64,000 bases of DNA from Gloeocapsopsis sp. IPPAS B-1203 (GTDB lineage: Bacteria > Cyanobacteriota > Cyanobacteriia > Cyanobacteriales > Chroococcidiopsidaceae). The notes under the pieces are model-generated. The model worked only from the letters and a program-made list of their open reading frames with translations, had not been told where the DNA came from and searched no databases. A program made the translations under genes and the position numbers. This document shows, piece by piece, positions 9,495 through 16,630 of this stretch (position 1 is its first letter; every line of letters starts with the position of its first letter). The stretch spans positions 62,001-126,000 of the forward strand of contig NZ_PEIG01000015.1 of the NCBI RefSeq assembly GCF_002749975.1. Reading direction: 5' to 3'.

Positions 9495-10247
9495 TTATGC
9501 GATCGCCTTACCAATAAATTTTAAGTAATTGTTACTCAACTCTTTTACCGCCAAATCATACAACTGTAACCCGTGTTCGGGTGTCGCTAACGCCGGATCG
9601 GAACCCATACGTCCATCAGGATAATGCTGGCGAAAGTTAACAGGACCATATATGGGATGTCCTTTACCAACTTCAGCAGATAAAGGCGCGTGTTTGATCG
9701 ATTCAGGATAAACATATTGAGTCACTGCAACTTCACTTGGAGTAGCGTGCGAACCTTCGCGATCGCCGTATAATTCCTTGGCTAACTGATACACCGAACC
9801 GCACATGAACCAGTTACCAATCTGACACTGGACTTGATCGGCGTTGCTTACACCAATTTCTGCAAGATAAGTATAAGTTTCCGCAAACGCAGCTTTGAGT
9901 GTGGCAATATTACCACCATGTCCGTTGATAAAGAAAAACTTGGTAAATCCTGCTTTCGCTAAACAAGTAATATAGTCGCGGATGACTAAAATCATCGTAC
10001 TAGGGCGCAGGCTAATCGTACCAGGAAACGCGGTGTGATGCAGTGCCATACCAACATTGATTGTTGGGCTAACAAGTGCGCCAGTCGTGTCACCAACACC
10101 ACGCGCGATCGCTTCTGCACAAATTGCATCAGTACCAATTAATCCCGTTGGTCCATGCTGTTCGGTAGAACCGATAGGAAGAATAATTCCCTGAGATTTT
10201 TCTAAATACGTTTCGACTTCTAACCAAGTGCTCAAATGGAGTAGCAT
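9495..10247 (-). CDS. Creatininase-family amidohydrolase
   Basis: The 250-residue protein has the creatininase-family metal motifs: LPIGSTEQHGPTG with Glu and His ligands, IGTDAICAEAIA with Asp, FFINGHGGN, and a later Glu in REGSHATPSEVA. The family hydrolyses cyclic or formamide C-N bonds (creatinine, riboflavin-pathway formamides, mycofactocin-type substrates) with two divalent metals. Length and motif order fit a complete cytosolic enzyme starting at ATG 10247. Its substrate here is unknown; the neighbouring genes do not belong to any pathway I recognise. Confidence 0.85.
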   Translation of the reverse strand: MLLHLSTWLEVETYLEKSQGIILPIGSTEQHGPTGLIGTDAICAEAIARGVGDTTGALVSPTINVGMALHHTAFPGTISLRPSTMILVIRDYITCLAKAGFTKFFFINGHGGNIATLKAAFAETYTYLAEIGVSNADQVQCQIGNWFMCGSVYQLAKELYGDREGSHATPSEVAVTQYVYPESIKHAPLSAEVGKGHPIYGPVNFRQHYPDGRMGSDPALATPEHGLQLYDLAVKELSNNYLKFIGKAIA

Positions 10248-10415
10248 AATTTCTTGCAGTCAATGAATCTATTTACTTATCGTAAGAAATCATTTGCATA
10301 CTTTTGTTTTCATTAGAGAAATTAACACCAGCCGAACTCTATAATCCAGCGATGAGTAATGGTAGTTGAATATACCGTTGCTCATTTTGTTCTGAATAAC
10401 TATTAAAGGTTGATT

Positions 10416-11582
10416 GTGCGTAGAATTAGAAATCAAGTCAGGGTGGCACTCATTGCACTCATCTTAAGTACCTTAACAATTGGAGGAATAGCATTTTCTG
10501 CGGAAACAGAACTGTTTAGCTTAGCCCGCCCAACAACAATTGCGGTAAACTCCAGTTTCTTAAGTCCACTCGATGAATTGTTTGGCGATATTTCTATTGG
10601 TAGGGGTGTGTTTATTTCTGGTAATACTGTTATTAGAGCAGATCCTGGTACGAGTATTTGCTTAGAGAGTGAAACTAACCTGCAAGACAACATTCTTTTC
10701 TTAGCATTGCGAAATTTGCCATCTCCGCGCTCAACAAGGTGCGGTAGATTGGGAGCTACGGGGATAACAAGTAGTACGGGTGAAAAAGTTAGCATTGCGC
10801 ATCAAGCCAAGATTGAAAACTCGTATGTTGGTAACTTCACCTTCATCGGTTTTCGAGCATATCTGAATAATGTCGTGCTAGAAGATGGTGCATTTGTCTT
10901 ACACGGTGCGAGACTCACGAATGTCAAGATTGGTAAAAATCGGCTTGTACCAATCGGCGCAGTGATTACAACTCAAGCGCAAGCAGATGCTTTACCGCTC
11001 AAAACTGATGATAATTCTGAGTTTCAGACTGAAGTACTCGAAGTTAATGAGGAATTTGCGGAACACTATAGCGAACTCTACAACAGCGAAGGATTTGATG
11101 CGGTTGTTGGCGCGAGTGTAGCACCAAGAACCTCTTGGAACCCCAAACCTGTGAAACCAACTTTAGGGAAAAATGTGCAAATTGCTGAATTTGTGCGGGT
11201 GGTAGGCGATGTTAGAATCGGTGATAACAGTACCATCGGTCAACGAACATCAATTCGGGCGGATGAAGGGACTCCGATCGTGATTGGTGATAATGCAGAA
11301 ATTGAAGATCGCGTCACCTTTCATGCACTCAAAGGTACTAGCATTCGCATTGGTAGAAACTTAGATAGTGATGACAATATTGTCTTTCATGGACCATTGG
11401 AAGTTGGTGACAATTTAACTATTGGTGATGATGCGATTTTATTTCGCTCGCAAGTGGGTAACAACGTCACAATTGGTAGTCAGGCGATCGTCGTCGGTGT
11501 CACGCTGCGTAACGGCGTGCGCGTTCCTGAAAACGCAGTGATTACAACTCAGCAGCAAGCTGATACTTTAAGACAAGCTTGA
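10416..11582 (+). CDS. Exported tandem gamma-carbonic-anhydrase-like (CcmM-like) left-handed beta-helix protein
   Basis: GTG 10416 is preferred because AAAGG at 10405-10409 lies 6 bases upstream; TTG 10410 is the alternative. A basic start plus hydrophobic core (ALIALILSTLTIGGIAFSAE) looks like a signal peptide. Two left-handed beta-helix domains follow, each ending in a CcmM/Cam-like element (GAVITTQAQADALP and NAVITTQQQADTL). Domain 2 opens TSWNPKPVKP and has IRADEGTP, as in gamma-carbonic anhydrases. By alignment to Cam His81/His117/His122, domain 1 has Leu (10701), His (10800) and Glu (10815). Domain 2 has His (11322), Asp (11373) and His (11388). The two sets are complementary. Activity is unproven; a structural or acyltransferase-like role is possible. 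Confidence 0.75.
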   Translation: MRRIRNQVRVALIALILSTLTIGGIAFSAETELFSLARPTTIAVNSSFLSPLDELFGDISIGRGVFISGNTVIRADPGTSICLESETNLQDNILFLALRNLPSPRSTRCGRLGATGITSSTGEKVSIAHQAKIENSYVGNFTFIGFRAYLNNVVLEDGAFVLHGARLTNVKIGKNRLVPIGAVITTQAQADALPLKTDDNSEFQTEVLEVNEEFAEHYSELYNSEGFDAVVGASVAPRTSWNPKPVKPTLGKNVQIAEFVRVVGDVRIGDNSTIGQRTSIRADEGTPIVIGDNAEIEDRVTFHALKGTSIRIGRNLDSDDNIVFHGPLEVGDNLTIGDDAILFRSQVGNNVTIGSQAIVVGVTLRNGVRVPENAVITTQQQADTLRQA

Positions 11583-11773
11583 CGGTAAACAAGGGGAAGT
11601 ATGCGATCGCTTCTGATGGAGAGAAAAGTGCGATCGTCTGGCTTCCTCTTTGAGTTAAGTACTTAAACGTACAGCATGATTTCTATATTGATAAGATTAT
11701 GCTGAACAAATCAACATTCAATAGCAATAAAATAAAGAAAAAGACGTAAATATGATGCATTTTCGGTAATTGG

Positions 11774-12877
11774 ATGGAAAAGCTTAATGAGGACACTTTT
11801 GTAAGCGGCTGCGCCGACATAAAGAAAGTGTCCAGTGTTGTTTCACTCTTTTCAGGCTGCGGCGGACTTGATTTAGGTTTTTCAAAAGCAGGTTTTAATA
11901 TCGTATGGGCGAATGAATTTGATAAAGATATCTGGGAAACTTACGAGAAAAATCATGTTAATACTTTTCTTGAAAAAAGGAATATAAAAAACATTTTCTA
12001 TGCAGACATACCAGATTGTCTTGGTATTATTGGTGGTCCTCCCTGTCAAAGCTGGAGTGAAGCTGGTAATCAAGCAGGGATAAGTGACGAGCGCGGTCAA
12101 CTCTTTTTAGACTATATTCAGATTCTTAAAGTTAAACAACCTTTATTTTTTTTAGCTGAGAATGTTTCAGGAATGTTGCACAAAAAACATTCTCAAGCCA
12201 TAACTAATATTCTCAATGCCTTTAAAGAAGCTGGATATAATACTTCTTATAAATTACTGAATGCACTCTATTACAACGTTCCACAAGATCGAAAGCGAGT
12301 TATTTTCATCGGCTACCGTTACGATCTAAAAAAGCAGTTCGATTTTAATCGTCTTGTACGTACACTTCCTATACCTACACTCAAGCAAGCTATTTGGAAT
12401 TTAAAAGATTCAGCTTTACCTGCACAAAATAACACACATCCCCAACTTTGTGCTGTACCAAATCATGAATATATGCAGGGAAGCTTTTCTAGTATTTATA
12501 TGTCACGAAATCGTGTCCGCCTTTGGAACGAACCATCATTTACAATTCAAGCAGGTGGTCGTCATGCTCCAATTCATCCACAAGCAAATAGAATGATTCA
12601 TGTTGATAAAGACAAATGGATTTTTGATCCAAACTCACCTTATTCATATAGAAGATTATCTGTGAGAGAGTGTGCGAGAACTCAAACTTTCCCTGACGAA
12701 TTTATTTTTTACTATAAAAACTTAACTTCTGCCTACAAAATGATTGGTAATGCTGTACCTGTTAATTTTGCTTATGCTGTTGCAAAAGTGATTAAGGATG
12801 ATTTACAAGAGCCTCAAGAGCAATATCTAGGGCAAACAACCCAAGAGCCACTACAATTAAGTTTAAATCTTGTTTAA
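11774..12877 (+). CDS. DNA (cytosine-5-)-methyltransferase, NgoPII/HaeIII-like
   Basis: The 367-residue protein has all main C5-methylase motifs in order: AdoMet motif I (SLFSGCGGLDLGFSKAGF, about residues 24-41), the catalytic PPCQSWSEAG (Cys at about 91), AENV (129-131) and QDRKRVIFIGY (171-181). A variable target-recognition region follows, then the C-terminal GNAVPVNFAYAVAK. It is directly followed by an NgoPII-type nuclease gene, so it probably protects GGCC sites. The gene is AT-rich compared with its neighbours, as is usual for mobile restriction-modification genes. It stays intact although the partner nuclease is interrupted. Confidence 0.9.
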   Translation: MEKLNEDTFVSGCADIKKVSSVVSLFSGCGGLDLGFSKAGFNIVWANEFDKDIWETYEKNHVNTFLEKRNIKNIFYADIPDCLGIIGGPPCQSWSEAGNQAGISDERGQLFLDYIQILKVKQPLFFLAENVSGMLHKKHSQAITNILNAFKEAGYNTSYKLLNALYYNVPQDRKRVIFIGYRYDLKKQFDFNRLVRTLPIPTLKQAIWNLKDSALPAQNNTHPQLCAVPNHEYMQGSFSSIYMSRNRVRLWNEPSFTIQAGGRHAPIHPQANRMIHVDKDKWIFDPNSPYSYRRLSVRECARTQTFPDEFIFYYKNLTSAYKMIGNAVPVNFAYAVAKVIKDDLQEPQEQYLGQTTQEPLQLSLNLV

Positions 12878-12899
12878 TCATGCCTTGGAATGTAAAATT

Positions 12900-13751
12900 A
12901 TGGGAAACTTTCTCCGAGCTATTTATACAGCTACTCAAAATTCAATGGCTGACATAGCAAGTTTTTATCGTAGTAAAAATAGAATTAACGCTGTTGGTGA
13001 TGTTTTAGAATATTTTGTTAAAGACATTTTTGCTAATACGTTAAGTGAAACTGATGAAAATAAGAAGAATATAGCATATGAAAAAACTTTTTCGTATTTT
13101 GGTAATGCCAACAATCCTCCTGACTTAATGTTGATTAATGGAGGAGATGCAATAGAAGTTAAAAAGATTGAATCAGAAAATAGCCAAATTGCTTTAAATA
13201 GTTCTTATCCCTCAGCAAAACTGTTTGCTGATGGCCCAATGATTACAGCTAATTGCCGTAATTGCGAGAGTTGGTACGAAAGGGATTTAATATATGCTAT
13301 TGGTTCAATAAAAAAGAATAAGCTATCACTACTGTGGTTCATCTATGGTGACTGTTATGCAGCAAGTAGAGAAGTTTACGAGAGAATAAGAACTATTATT
13401 GCTGATGGGGTCGTTGCAATTCCAGGAGTTGAGTTTAGTAAAACAAAAGAATTAGGACGAGTTAATAAGGTAGATCCTTTAGGTATTACCCATTTAAGAA
13501 TAAGAGGTATGTGGAATATAGAACACCCAAATAAGGCTTATCGTTATCTTAATATCGATTATCAAGCGAATAAAACATTGAGATTGTTCGCTCTTATTTG
13601 AGAAACTAAGTATTATTCTTTTGCCTTGGAAGATAGAGAAAGACTTGAAACGTCAATCAATTCTAATTTAAGTATTAAAAGTGTCCAAATTAAATCACCT
13701 GATAATCCTGTTAAGCAAGTTCCAGCTAAATTAATTAGCTATCAGATTTAA
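12900..13751 (+). pseudogene. NgoPII-like type II restriction endonuclease (expected GGCC), interrupted by in-frame TGA
   Basis: ATG 12900 gives MGNFLRAIYTATQNSMADIA, 22 bases after the methylase stop. The region PPDLMLINGGDAIEVKK (Asp75, Glu86, Lys88) fits a PD-(D/E)xK nuclease centre. The frame stops at TGA 13599-13601 after 233 codons, then runs open in the same frame for 49 codons to TAA 13749-13751 (ETKYYSFALEDRERLETS and onward). The full reading, about 282 residues, is close to the size I expect of NgoPII-type enzymes, so the TGA looks like a nonsense change. The catalytic part lies before the stop, so a shortened protein might keep some activity. Confidence 0.78.
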
Positions 13752-13840
13752 AATATAATTACCGACAAAATCTGCAAGCTAGAATAGTAGATTCAGCAAA
13801 TTATTTAAGTTAGTTTTGATTTCAAGTGAAATGTTGCGTT

Positions 13841-14530
13841 TTATCTTTTTTGACCTTCAGCGTAAATAAAATAATTATTTGTTTGCTTTACATTTGCCTG
13901 AAAGCCAGCTTGAGTTAATTTCTGTAATAAATTATCTGGTCGATAATAAATTTTAAATATTTTATATTTTTGACCATCATTTAGCTTACGCTGTTGATAA
14001 ATCTCGTTTTCATTTTCAAAACGATGATCTTTAGCTGTTGAAGTAGAATCAAAGCGAGAATCAATAATAAAGACTTTTCCACCAGGACGTACAGCACGAT
14101 AAACCTTGAGCAAAAACTCATCAACTTGCGTGGGAGGAACGTGCGATAGCCAGAAAGAAAAGAAGACTAAATCATATTGTGTATTTGGTCGCCAAGAAAA
14201 TAGATCGAATTGATGATAATCAACCTTATTTATACTCTTTAGTTTTTCTTTATTAATCGCAATCATTTCAGCAGAAGCATCAATTGCTGTAACTTGATCG
14301 CCTAGCTTGAGTAATTCTTGTGTCCAGATTCCTGTACCGCAGGCTAATTCTAAAATTGATTCAACTTTGCCTACTTGCTGCAATGCATTTTTTAAAACAG
14401 CAACTTCGTCAAACCAACGTTGATTCAGTTCCCAGCCGCGATCATAACGACCAATGCGATAAAACCATTCATCATATTCTTTAGCTCTAGCATCATAGTA
14501 AGAGATTTGTTCTTGAATTTCTTTAGTCAT
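13841..14530 (-). CDS. Class I SAM-dependent methyltransferase
   Basis: The 229-residue protein has a typical Methyltransf_11/25 Rossmann fold: motif I ESILELACGTGIWTQEL, motif II VTAIDASAEMI, then FDLFSWRPNTQYDLVFFSF and a motif III region VRPGGKVFIIDSR. It is cytosolic and full length for a small-molecule methylase. The substrate is not identifiable from sequence. It starts at ATG 14530 and stands alone, convergent with the restriction-modification genes. Confidence 0.85.
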   Translation of the reverse strand: MTKEIQEQISYYDARAKEYDEWFYRIGRYDRGWELNQRWFDEVAVLKNALQQVGKVESILELACGTGIWTQELLKLGDQVTAIDASAEMIAINKEKLKSINKVDYHQFDLFSWRPNTQYDLVFFSFWLSHVPPTQVDEFLLKVYRAVRPGGKVFIIDSRFDSTSTAKDHRFENENEIYQQRKLNDGQKYKIFKIYYRPDNLLQKLTQAGFQANVKQTNNYFIYAEGQKR

Positions 14531-14611
14531 ATTGAAAGCAAGTGAATTGCCTAAAATATTAACTCTTGATCAGAACTAAAATTTACAATCGTTGTCAATG
14601 GACGCTCTCAA

Positions 14612-14666
14612 ACACCTAAACCGCGTACGGTAACTTTACCAAATGAATAGATAAAATGCGATCGCA
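14612..14666 (-). pseudogene. 55-base duplicated fragment of the mfd 3' region
   Basis: The stretch aligns without gaps to 21349-21403 inside mfd, with 49 of 55 positions identical by eye. On the minus strand it still reads [10 protein letters not shown], which is the mfd C-terminal text. It lies between the methyltransferase and the DUF5615 gene. Confidence 0.75.
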
Positions 14667-14704
14667 CTCAGTGATTTGGTAGCAGTAAATGCCTCGATCT
14701 CAAA

Positions 14705-15055
14705 CTAAAACGGTAAAAAGATAATTCGGTTTGTCCACTCGTCTGTGGTGGATGCAGCCCAAATTAGGATCAAAGAGTCAATGACTTCCGAAATCAAGAT
14801 CGTTTTAGGCACAATTAAAACTCCTGGGCTGGTTTGAGTGGTGATAAAATCAGCGAAATGCAGCGGCATCGTTCGTTGATCGTGGGATATCAAAATTCGT
14901 CCTTGTTTGGCAGCGATTGCCAACACCTCTTGATCGGGGAGTCCTTCTAACTTGGCAACTAAAGCAGTTTGAAAATCGATCGATGGTTCTTGTCTCAAAA
15001 CACCCACAACAATATTATGATTGAGATCCGCATCAGCTTGAAAGCGAATCGTCAT
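14705..15055 (-). CDS. DUF5615-type PIN-like protein, probable toxin or RNase
   Basis: The 116-residue protein starts MTIRFQADADLNHNIV, with the paired acidic residues of the PIN-like DUF5615 (Mut7-C-related) fold. It continues through LPDQEVLAIAAKQGRILISHDQRT, whose DQ is the second conserved acidic region. Such genes form two-gene modules with DUF433 proteins and are thought to be VapC-like ribonucleases. Here the start overlaps the end of the DUF433 gene by 4 bases, the usual order of partner first and nuclease second. The nuclease frame is intact while its partner is frameshifted. Confidence 0.75.
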   Translation of the reverse strand: MTIRFQADADLNHNIVVGVLRQEPSIDFQTALVAKLEGLPDQEVLAIAAKQGRILISHDQRTMPLHFADFITTQTSPGVLIVPKTILISEVIDSLILIWAASTTDEWTNRIIFLPF

Positions 15056-15394
15056 CGGCTTTTGGTAGCAAATGAGAGCTTTTTGTACAGTTGAGAGTTT
15101 TCCTCTAAAGAAGCTTGACGGAGTTGATGAAGCTTTGCCTCTCCCTCTCTTAAGTAAGCGTCTATCACTTCTTGATTGGATAGATAAAACGCGATTATGC
15201 TCTGCATACGCTGCGCGAACGCACCATAAACTTGTTCAAGCGTTAGCGTCGGAAAACTTTGCACAATCTGCTCAGGTAGTTCACCTCGAACAAACGAGTT
15301 AAACGATCGAATCTAAAGAAACTCGACTACCAGAAAGCCAATAGCCTGCTTCACGTTGTTCAACGTACTGTTTAGACAAAATAACTGCTGTCAT
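15052..15394 (-). pseudogene. DUF433 protein (antitoxin partner), frameshifted and carrying a repeat insertion
   Basis: From ATG 15394 the protein starts MTAVILSKQYVEQREAGYWL and runs to RVSLDSIV, then meets TAA at 15299-15301. Shifting by one base continues the family sequence (NSFVRGELPEQIVQSFPTLT) to the stop at 15052, so a net one-base gain, or a two-base loss, breaks the gene. Within the second half, eight extra residues (FAQRMQSI) sit between VYGA and IAFYLSNQEVIDAYL; they are encoded by a small dispersed repeat. Translation could restart at GTG 15264, giving the 70-residue C-terminal part. DUF433 proteins normally pair with the DUF5615 nuclease downstream. Confidence 0.7.
15191..15222. 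repeat. Small dispersed repeat inserted in frame in the DUF433 gene
   Basis: GCGATTATGCTCTGCATACG followed by CTGCGCGAACGC has the wording of cyanobacterial small dispersed repeats. It adds about 24 bases (eight codons) to an otherwise family-typical protein segment. Confidence 0.55.
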
Positions 15395-15635
15395 ACTGAT
15401 AAACTTTCATCAATTGATGTTAAGACTAAGTTAGTCATATTCTATCTGTGGAATCCGATGACAGTGCAAATGCCGCTTGTCTACAAGGTACTCAAAGGTC
15501 GTTATCTGATTGGTGTTGTTCGCTGGATAATGTGTTGAGTTGTTTGAGTAAACAAGTGCTATCAGCAGGTTGATTTTTAAGGCGTTCAAAGTGATGGCAG
15601 GATTAGCATATGAAAAGGGTGACTTTGAATATGGC

Positions 15636-16619
15636 TTAAGGTGTGTTGACGAGATAGTTAAACAAGTCATCGATGATCGCATTAATTGCCAAAATATCTG
15701 ATTCGTGCCAATGTTCGCCGACTAAATAAACTTGATTACGTTGAACAACGTTGAGTTGTTGCCATAAGGGTTTTTGTTTCAAATTCTTCAATTTTGTTTG
15801 ATCAAAATCCAAAGGTACAAGAAACAGAACATCGCCATCAATATCAGGAATAGTTTCTTCCGAAATATTTTCTATATAGAACAAATCTCCCGTTTGCGAT
15901 CGCGGACGTTGCAATCCAACATCTTTAAGAACCGTTCCCGAATAATGCTTTTCTCCGTATGCTGTAAATCGACTGTCTTCAGTTATATCAGCAACCGATA
16001 CCTTAAGAGTGCGGCGGCGATTCTCCTTCGGAGAGGCTGTGCCAACGCCCAAAGCTTGTTTGAGCGCCTCAATCCGCTGCGAATAATCATTCATCAATTG
16101 CTGACTAACGTCTTCTTTACCTAATACCTGCGCCAGTTCTTCTAGTTGCTTCTTCCAACCGAGCGGAGGCCAAGGATAGTCCAATACAACTGTAGGCGCA
16201 ATTTGTGACAACTGTCCATAAATAGCTTCCATGTAGGAGTTAGATAAAATTAAGTCAGGCTTAAGTTGCAAAATCTTTTCTAACTCAGGAGAATCATAGC
16301 TACCAACAGACTGTACTTGAGTCACTTTACCTTGAAGATATTGAGGAAGTGGAGCGCCGATTTCATCAGCCGATCCAATAGGTTTGATTCCCAATACCCA
16401 GCTATTGACGAAAGTATCAGGTCTCAGCGTCACAACTCGCTGAGGATTGCGGGGAATGCAAGTTTCACCCATCGTGTGTTTCACAACGCGGCAATTCTCC
16501 GTTTGCGGCTGATAATTTGTTCCGCGAGTATTGTTAACGTTGTTGCAAGCGACCAGTAGTGATGCGGTGCAAACTCCCAAAAGCAGTAGATAGATGAAGC
16601 GACGTAGAGAGATTTTCAT
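15636..16619 (-). CDS. Ferric-siderophore ABC transporter substrate-binding lipoprotein (FecB/FhuD-like)
   Basis: The 327-residue protein starts with a lipoprotein signal (hydrophobic core, lipobox LVAC at about residues 22-25), so it is probably anchored in the periplasm. It has the class III periplasmic binding fold used for Fe3+-siderophores and B12: QRVVTLRPDTFVNSWVLGIKPIG early, LEKILQLKPDLILSNSY in the middle, and a C-terminal lobe ending FNYLVN. It lies 11 bases after the TonB receptor stop on the same strand, so the two are one transcript. A run GVGTASPKENRRR in the mid-linker comes from a small dispersed repeat inserted in frame. No permease or ATPase genes follow. Confidence 0.9.
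   Translation of the reverse strand: MKISLRRFIYLLLLGVCTASLLVACNNVNNTRGTNYQPQTENCRVVKHTMGETCIPRNPQRVVTLRPDTFVNSWVLGIKPIGSADEIGAPLPQYLQGKVTQVQSVGSYDSPELEKILQLKPDLILSNSYMEAIYGQLSQIAPTVVLDYPWPPLGWKKQLEELAQVLGKEDVSQQLMNDYSQRIEALKQALGVGTASPKENRRRTLKVSVADITEDSRFTAYGEKHYSGTVLKDVGLQRPRSQTGDLFYIENISEETIPDIDGDVLFLVPLDFDQTKLKNLKQKPLWQQLNVVQRNQVYLVGEHWHESDILAINAIIDDLFNYLVNTP
16014..16050. repeat. Small dispersed repeat inserted in frame in the siderophore-binding protein gene
   Basis: The text GATTCTCCTTCGGAGAGGCT and the following GTGCCAACGCCC belong to a repeat wording common in cyanobacterial genomes. On the coding strand it gives GVGTASPKENRRR, a low-complexity run not expected in the FecB family. 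Confidence 0.65.
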
Positions 16620-16630
16620 AAGTTAATTAC

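Noticed and set aside
15431-15682. ORF of 83 codons after the siderophore-binding protein gene
   Set aside because: It overlaps the real gene end and shows no protein-like pattern.
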